This document shows, piece after piece, positions 59,284-64,000 of a stretch of 64,000 nucleotides of DNA. The translations under genes were made by a program, and so were the position numbers. This stretch comes from Streptomyces sp. NBC_01451 (GTDB taxonomy: Bacteria > Actinomycetota > Actinomycetes > Streptomycetales > Streptomycetaceae), in NCBI RefSeq assembly GCF_036227485.1, contig NZ_CP109479.1, positions 9,548,001 to 9,612,000 on the forward strand, in the 5' to 3' direction. Position 1 is the first letter of the stretch; every line of letters begins with the position of its first letter. The notes beneath the pieces are model-generated. The model made no database searches, was not told where the DNA came from, and saw nothing but the letters and a program-made list of their open reading frames with translations.

Positions 59284-60550
59284 TCTCGTGCGTCGACGGC
59301 ACGCGGACGGAATGCTGGTCGTACAGCCTCGCATGGGCATGAGCGATCCCGAGGCCATGCGCGCCGGCCTCCTGGCGACCCGTAAGGCCGCCGCCTGCAC
59401 CGTCGGCACGATCACCGTGGACAGCTACACGCGACAGGACGACCTTGAGGCGATTGCCGAGGCTCTGCGCGACGGGAAGGCGCTCAACGGATATCCGATC
59501 GCGAGCCATCCGGCCGAGACGACCCGCGCCCTGCTCGACGGCCCGTGGGACGAGCAGTTCCCGGTGCAGGTACGGCACGGCTCCGCCCGGCCTCAGCGGA
59601 TCATGAGGGCACTGACGGAGGCCGGGCTGCACGCCACCGAGGGCGGACCGGTCTCCTACTGCCTGCCCTACGGCCGTACCCCGCTCGCCGAATCCGTGCG
59701 CAACTGGCGTGAGGCCTGCGACCTGCTGGCCGACGCCGACGCACGCCCACACCTGGAGAGCTTCGGCGGCTGCATGCTCGGGCAGCTGTGCCCACCGAGC
59801 CTGTTGGTCGCGATCAGCGTGCTGGAGGCGATGTTCTTCCAGCAGAACGGGATCGACGACGTCTCGGTCAGCTATGCGCAGCAGACCGATCCCGGGCAGG
59901 ACCTCGAGGCCGTGACCGCCCTGCGGCGGCTGTGCGGCGAGCTGCTGTCGGGGACCTGGCACATCGTCATCTACACCTACATGGGCCTGTTTCCGCGTAC
60001 GCGGGAAGGCGCCCTGAGCCTGCTGGGTGCCTCCGCCGAACTCGCTGTGCGCGGGGGCGCGCAGCGGTTGATCGTCAAGACGGTCGCCGAGGCGGTACGG
60101 ATTCCCACCGTCGCGGAGAACGTATCGGCCCTCGAATACGCGGACACGGTCGCACGGCAGACGGGCGCGGCCGAGCCGCCGGAGCACGAGCGGGACGGCG
60201 GCCAGGTCTACCGCGAGGCGCGCGTACTGGTCGAGGCGGTCCTCGACCAGTGCGCCGATCTGGGTGACGCGCTGCTGCGTGCCTTCGCCCGCGGACTGCT
60301 CGACGTCCCGTTCTGCCTGCACCCCGACAACGCGGGCCGGACGCGTGGCCGGATCGGCTCGGACAGCCGGCTCGGCTGGGCCGCGACGGGTGCCATGCCG
60401 CTCAAGGGTCTCGTCAATACGTCGGCCGGGGCGGCGTTGACCGCGTCCGACTTCCTGGCGTCCCTCTCCCACGTCCAACACACCCATGACACGTCGGCCC
60501 TGGCCACCGGTCCCCGTTCCATCGAAGCGAACAGCGGAGTACGGCGATGA
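59270..60550 (+). CDS. vinI: Glutamate (methylaspartate) mutase large subunit
   Basis: 426 residues, TIM-barrel subunit of adenosylcobalamin-dependent glutamate mutase. Together with the small subunit it isomerises L-glutamate to (2S,3S)-3-methylaspartate, the source of the beta-amino starter. [68 protein letters not shown] and [16 protein letters not shown] match the GlmE/MutE pattern. The GTG start lies inside the end of vinH, and the stop overlaps the PKS start (ATGA). Confidence 0.93.
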   Translation: MNFGDLVRRRHADGMLVVQPRMGMSDPEAMRAGLLATRKAAACTVGTITVDSYTRQDDLEAIAEALRDGKALNGYPIASHPAETTRALLDGPWDEQFPVQVRHGSARPQRIMRALTEAGLHATEGGPVSYCLPYGRTPLAESVRNWREACDLLADADARPHLESFGGCMLGQLCPPSLLVAISVLEAMFFQQNGIDDVSVSYAQQTDPGQDLEAVTALRRLCGELLSGTWHIVIYTYMGLFPRTREGALSLLGASAELAVRGGAQRLIVKTVAEAVRIPTVAENVSALEYADTVARQTGAAEPPEHERDGGQVYREARVLVEAVLDQCADLGDALLRAFARGLLDVPFCLHPDNAGRTRGRIGSDSRLGWAATGAMPLKGLVNTSAGAALTASDFLASLSHVQHTHDTSALATGPRSIEANSGVRR

Positions 60551-63500
60551 ATACACCTGACCCCATCCACAGTCCCCTGGCAGAGTCACTGACCGCGCTG
60601 CCCACCGCCGAGCGGGAGCGGTACCTGGTCGGCCTGGTGTGCGATCACGTCGCCGCTGTGCTGAACGAGATCCGGCCCGGCGCCACCGTGCGGATCGAGG
60701 CCGACGCCGCGTTCCGCAGCCTCGGGCTCGACTCGCTGGGCACCGTCGCGCTGCACGGCAGGCTCGGCGCCGAGACCGGCCTGGCACTCCCCGTCACCGT
60801 CGTCTTCGACCATCCGACGCCACGAGACCTGGCCCGGCACCTTCTGGCGCTGCTGTCCGGTGAGAAGGCCGAGAGCGCCGGAGCGCCCCCGTCGCCCTCG
60901 TCGGCGCTGGACGAACCACTCGCCGTCGTCGGCATCGGCTGCCGCTTCCCGGGCGGCGCGACCTCGCCGGACGCGCTGTGGCAGCTGGTCGCGGGCGGGC
61001 GGCACATCAGCGCCGACTTCCCCGCGGATCGCGGCTGGGATCTCGACGCGCTCTACGACCCGGACCCGGAGACCCCGGGCAGCACCTACGTACGCACCGG
61101 CGGCTTCCTGGCGGACGCGGCCGAGTTCGACGCCGACTTCTTCGGCATCTCACCGCGCGAGGCCGTCGCCATGGACCCGCAGCAGCGGCTCGTCCTGGAG
61201 ACGTCCTGGGAGGCGCTGGAGCGCGCGGGCATCGATCCGGGCACGTTGCGCGGATCGGCCACGGGCGTGTTCATCGGTGCCGAACCGCAGGAATACGGGC
61301 CCCGGCTCCACGAGGCTCCGGACGGCCTGGACGGCTATCTGCTGGCGGGCGCGGCACCGAGCGTCGTCTCGGGCCGGGTCGCCTACACCTTCGGACTCGA
61401 AGGCCCCGCACTGACCGTGGACACGGCGTGCTCCGGATCGCTGGTCGCCGTACATCTCGCGGCCCAGTCACTGCGCCGGGGCGAGTGCGCACTGGCCCTG
61501 GCCGGCGGGGTCGCGGTGATGGGCGGGCCCGGCACCTTCACCGCGTTCTCCCGGCAGCGCGGGCTCGCGCCGGACGGCCGGTGCAAGGCGTTCGCCACCG
61601 CCGCCGACGGCACCGGCTTCGCCGAGGGCGTGGGCGTCTTCGTCCTCGAACGGCTCTCCGACGCCCGCCGGGCCGGGCATCCGGTGCTCGCCGTACTCCG
61701 CGGCAGCGCGGTGAACCAGGACGGTGCGTCGAACGGGCTGACGGCGCCGAACGGCCTGGCACAGCAGAAGGTCATCCGGGCCGCGCTGGCGGACGCCGGG
61801 CTCCAGGCGCATGAGGTGGACGCGGTCGAGGCGCACGGCACCGGGACGCGGCTCGGCGACCCGATCGAGGCGCAGGCTCTGCTGGCGACGTACGGCCGGG
61901 ACCGCGACGCCGAGAATCCGCTCTGGCTCGGGTCGATCAAATCGAACATAGGCCACGCCCAGGCCGCCGCCGGCGCTGCGGGTCTGACCAAGATGATCAT
62001 GGCTCTCCGGCACGGGGAGCTTCCCGCGACCCTGCACGTCGACGAGCCGACCTCGCATGTGGACTGGTCGGCCGGGGGAGTAAGGCTGCTGACCGAGCCG
62101 CAGTCGTGGCCGGGCGTCGACCGGCCACGCCGTGCCGCCGTCTCCTCCTTCGGGATCAGCGGCACCAACGCGCACGTCATCATCGAGCAGGCGCCCGAGA
62201 ACGCGCGGGACGATACCCGGTCGCAGACGCCGCTGCCCGCCGTTCCGTTGGTCCTTTCCGCGCGCAGCGACGCCGCCCTGCGGGCTCAGGCCCGCGCTCT
62301 GGCGGCCGTCGTGGCCGATGAGGCGGCCGCGCCGGCAGATGTCGCGTTCTCCTTGGCGACCACGCGCGCCTCACTCCCGCACCGGGCCGTCGTGCTTGCC
62401 CGGGATCGGGCGCAGGCGCAGCGCGGACTCGAAACCCTGGCGGCGGGCGGTACCGCGCCCGAAGTCGTCGAAAGCCCCGCGGAACACGGTGGCCTCGGCC
62501 TGCTCTTCACCGGGCAGGGAGCGCAGCGCCTCGGCATGGGCGGCGCGCTGTACGAGGCGTTCCCCGTGTTCGCCGACGCGTACGACGAGATCGTCGGCCA
62601 CCTCGACCTCCAACTGGAGCGGCCGCTGCGCGAAGTGCTGTACGGCGACGACGCCGAGCTGCTGCGGCAGACGGGCTACGCGCAGTGTGCCCTGTTCGCC
62701 CTTGAGGTCGCTCTCTACCGGCTGGTCGAGTCCTGGGGCGTGCGCCCGGACGTCCTGCTCGGCCACTCGATCGGCGAGCTCGCCGCCGCGCACGTGGCGG
62801 GTGTGTGGTCGGTCGAGGACGCCTGCGCGGTGGTGGGTGCCCGCGCGCGGCTGATGCAGGCGCTGCCGACGGGCGGCGCGATGGCCGCCGTCGCGGCCCC
62901 CGAGGGTACGGTGAGGCCCCTGCTGACCGGCCCGGTGGACATCGCCGCGGTCAACGGCCCGGAGTCGGTCGTGCTCTCCGGTCCCGAGGCCGAACTCGAC
63001 GCGATTCTCCGTCGACTGGAAGCCGACGGGCGCAAGACCACCTGGCTGCGCGTGTCTCACGCCTTCCACTCCGCGCTGATGGAGCCGATGCTCGACGAGT
63101 TCCGCCGCGTGCTGAGCATCGTCGAGTACCACCCGCCGCGCATCCCGGTCGTCTCCAACCTGACCGGTGCCCCGGCGACCGGCGACGACCTGCGCACCCC
63201 CGAATACTGGGTGCGGCATGTCCGCGAAACCGTCCGATTCGGCGATGGAGTACGGTCGTTGTCCGCGGCCGGGGTCCGCACGGTTCTCGAACTCGGTCCC
63301 GACCCGGTCCTGTCGGCGATGGCCCAGGAGTCGGCCGACGGCCGGGAGATCGCGTTCGTCCCGCTGGTCCGGCGCGATCGGCCGGAGCCGGAGACCGTTC
63401 GCACGGCCGTGGCCACCGCGTACGTGCGCGGGGGTGCGGTCGACTGGAGCACGTGGTTCGCGGGGTCCGGCGTCCGCCGGGTGGACCTGCCGACATATCC

Positions 63501-64000
63501 CTTCCAGCGGCGGCGGTACTGGCTCGCGCCCACGGCCCACGGCCGCGTGGACGCCCCGAGCTTCGGACAGACCGAGTCCCGGCACCCGCTGCTGACCGCG
63601 GCCATCGGACTCGCGGACGGCGGCGCGACGGTGCTGACGGGACGGCTCGCGGTCGACACGGTGCCCTGGCTCGCCGAGCATGTCATCGCGGGGGAGCGCG
63701 TTCTGCCGGGTACGGCGTTCCTGGACATGGCGCTGCACGCGGGCCGGCTCACGGGCTGCGCCGCGGTCGAGGAACTCACCTTGCACGCGCCGCTGGTGCT
63801 TCCGCCGGTGGGCGGACTCGCTCTGCAGGTCGTCGTGACGCCCGGGGACGACGGCCGCGCGACGGTCGACTTCCACGCCCGCGCCGACGACGACACTTCC
63901 TGGACGCGCCACGCCGGCGCCGTCCTCACGCCGAGCGAGAGCAGCATGCCGACGCACATCGGTCTCGCCGAGTGGCCTCCCGCTCACGCGGAGCCGGTCG
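60547..64000 (+). CDS. Type I PKS, loading ACP then KS-AT-DH... (cut by window edge)
   Basis: At least 1150 residues, open to the window end. It begins with a loading ACP (about 20-105, LGLDSLGT, Ser about 63) that should receive the protected beta-aminoacyl starter from the VinK-like protein. Then KS (124-550) with DTACSGSLV (Cys about 295), EAHGTG and [12 protein letters not shown] (about 650-930) with GHSIGE and HAFH, predicting malonyl-CoA; and the start of DH with an intact [10 protein letters not shown] (about 1045). An ACP in front without its own AT is the VinP1-like design for pre-made aminoacyl starters. ATGA overlap with vinI. The remaining modules lie beyond the window. Confidence 0.95.
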   Translation, partial: MNTPDPIHSPLAESLTALPTAERERYLVGLVCDHVAAVLNEIRPGATVRIEADAAFRSLGLDSLGTVALHGRLGAETGLALPVTVVFDHPTPRDLARHLLALLSGEKAESAGAPPSPSSALDEPLAVVGIGCRFPGGATSPDALWQLVAGGRHISADFPADRGWDLDALYDPDPETPGSTYVRTGGFLADAAEFDADFFGISPREAVAMDPQQRLVLETSWEALERAGIDPGTLRGSATGVFIGAEPQEYGPRLHEAPDGLDGYLLAGAAPSVVSGRVAYTFGLEGPALTVDTACSGSLVAVHLAAQSLRRGECALALAGGVAVMGGPGTFTAFSRQRGLAPDGRCKAFATAADGTGFAEGVGVFVLERLSDARRAGHPVLAVLRGSAVNQDGASNGLTAPNGLAQQKVIRAALADAGLQAHEVDAVEAHGTGTRLGDPIEAQALLATYGRDRDAENPLWLGSIKSNIGHAQAAAGAAGLTKMIMALRHGELPATLHVDEPTSHVDWSAGGVRLLTEPQSWPGVDRPRRAAVSSFGISGTNAHVIIEQAPENARDDTRSQTPLPAVPLVLSARSDAALRAQARALAAVVADEAAAPADVAFSLATTRASLPHRAVVLARDRAQAQRGLETLAAGGTAPEVVESPAEHGGLGLLFTGQGAQRLGMGGALYEAFPVFADAYDEIVGHLDLQLERPLREVLYGDDAELLRQTGYAQCALFALEVALYRLVESWGVRPDVLLGHSIGELAAAHVAGVWSVEDACAVVGARARLMQALPTGGAMAAVAAPEGTVRPLLTGPVDIAAVNGPESVVLSGPEAELDAILRRLEADGRKTTWLRVSHAFHSALMEPMLDEFRRVLSIVEYHPPRIPVVSNLTGAPATGDDLRTPEYWVRHVRETVRFGDGVRSLSAAGVRTVLELGPDPVLSAMAQESADGREIAFVPLVRRDRPEPETVRTAVATAYVRGGAVDWSTWFAGSGVRRVDLPTYPFQRRRYWLAPTAHGRVDAPSFGQTESRHPLLTAAIGLADGGATVLTGRLAVDTVPWLAEHVIAGERVLPGTAFLDMALHAGRLTGCAAVEELTLHAPLVLPPVGGLALQVVVTPGDDGRATVDFHARADDDTSWTRHAGAVLTPSESSMPTHIGLAEWPPAHAEPV

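Overview
The window looks like a chromosomal segment of a Streptomyces-type actinomycete. Base composition is very GC-rich with strong GC bias at third codon positions. GTG and TTG starts and 1-20 bp gene overlaps are common, and the protein families are typical of the group. It holds two natural-product clusters side by side, joined by insertion-sequence debris and broken genes.

Positions 1-8.8 kb are catabolic: two aldehyde dehydrogenases in tandem (the first cut by the window edge), a class III CoA-transferase, a short-chain dehydrogenase, then on the minus strand a ureide-type set (AtzH/HpxZ-like protein, NCS2-type permease, two BiuH-like cysteine hydrolases). Positions 8.9-10.9 kb carry transposase remnants and a DUF4232 lipoprotein.

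Positions 10.95-26.9 kb form a phenazine cluster. It has a methyltransferase, phzD, phzE, a small ferredoxin-fold protein, phzF, phzG, a PhzH-like glutamine amidotransferase, phzB and phzC. Together these make phenazine carboxylate from chorismate and probably amidate or methylate it. Second, broken copies of phzG and phzD remain, the latter followed by a decayed IS3 element. A LuxR-type ATP-binding regulator and a leuA-type isopropylmalate synthase follow on the minus strand. A NADAR-domain gene and a frameshifted hypothetical separate the two clusters.

Positions 29.2-64 kb belong to a macrolactam-type polyketide cluster. On the left is a complete methoxymalonyl-ACP set (fkbH, I, J, K, with fkbG 11 kb away) next to a terminal PKS module with a thioesterase. 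On the right are tailoring genes (FAD monooxygenase, P450, type II thioesterase) and a full vicenistatin-type beta-amino-acid starter cassette: glutamate mutase large and small subunits, PLP decarboxylase, a fused pair of adenylation domains, a discrete ACP, an acyltransferase and an aminopeptidase. It ends in a loading PKS (ACP-KS-AT-DH...) that runs off the window. The expected route is glutamate to 3-methylaspartate, loading on ACP, decarboxylation to 3-amino-2-methylpropionyl, N-aminoacyl protection, transfer to the loading ACP, removal of the protecting residue, chain extension, and thioesterase-catalysed macrolactam closure.

The middle of this cluster (38.8-48.8 kb) is scarred. A perfect 347-bp inverted repeat carries a divergent MFS/PKS promoter. 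At each copy one of the two genes is intact and the other is cut off at the repeat edge. Around it lie a multiply frameshifted PKS remnant, a KS-AT-DH protein without a usable ACP, and a decayed SARP-type regulator. A 22-bp block flanked by an inverted CAACCCCT motif is shared between this promoter and the DNA upstream of the phenazine cluster. No tRNA, rRNA or CRISPR array was seen. Functions are inferred from sequence motifs and gene context read by eye.
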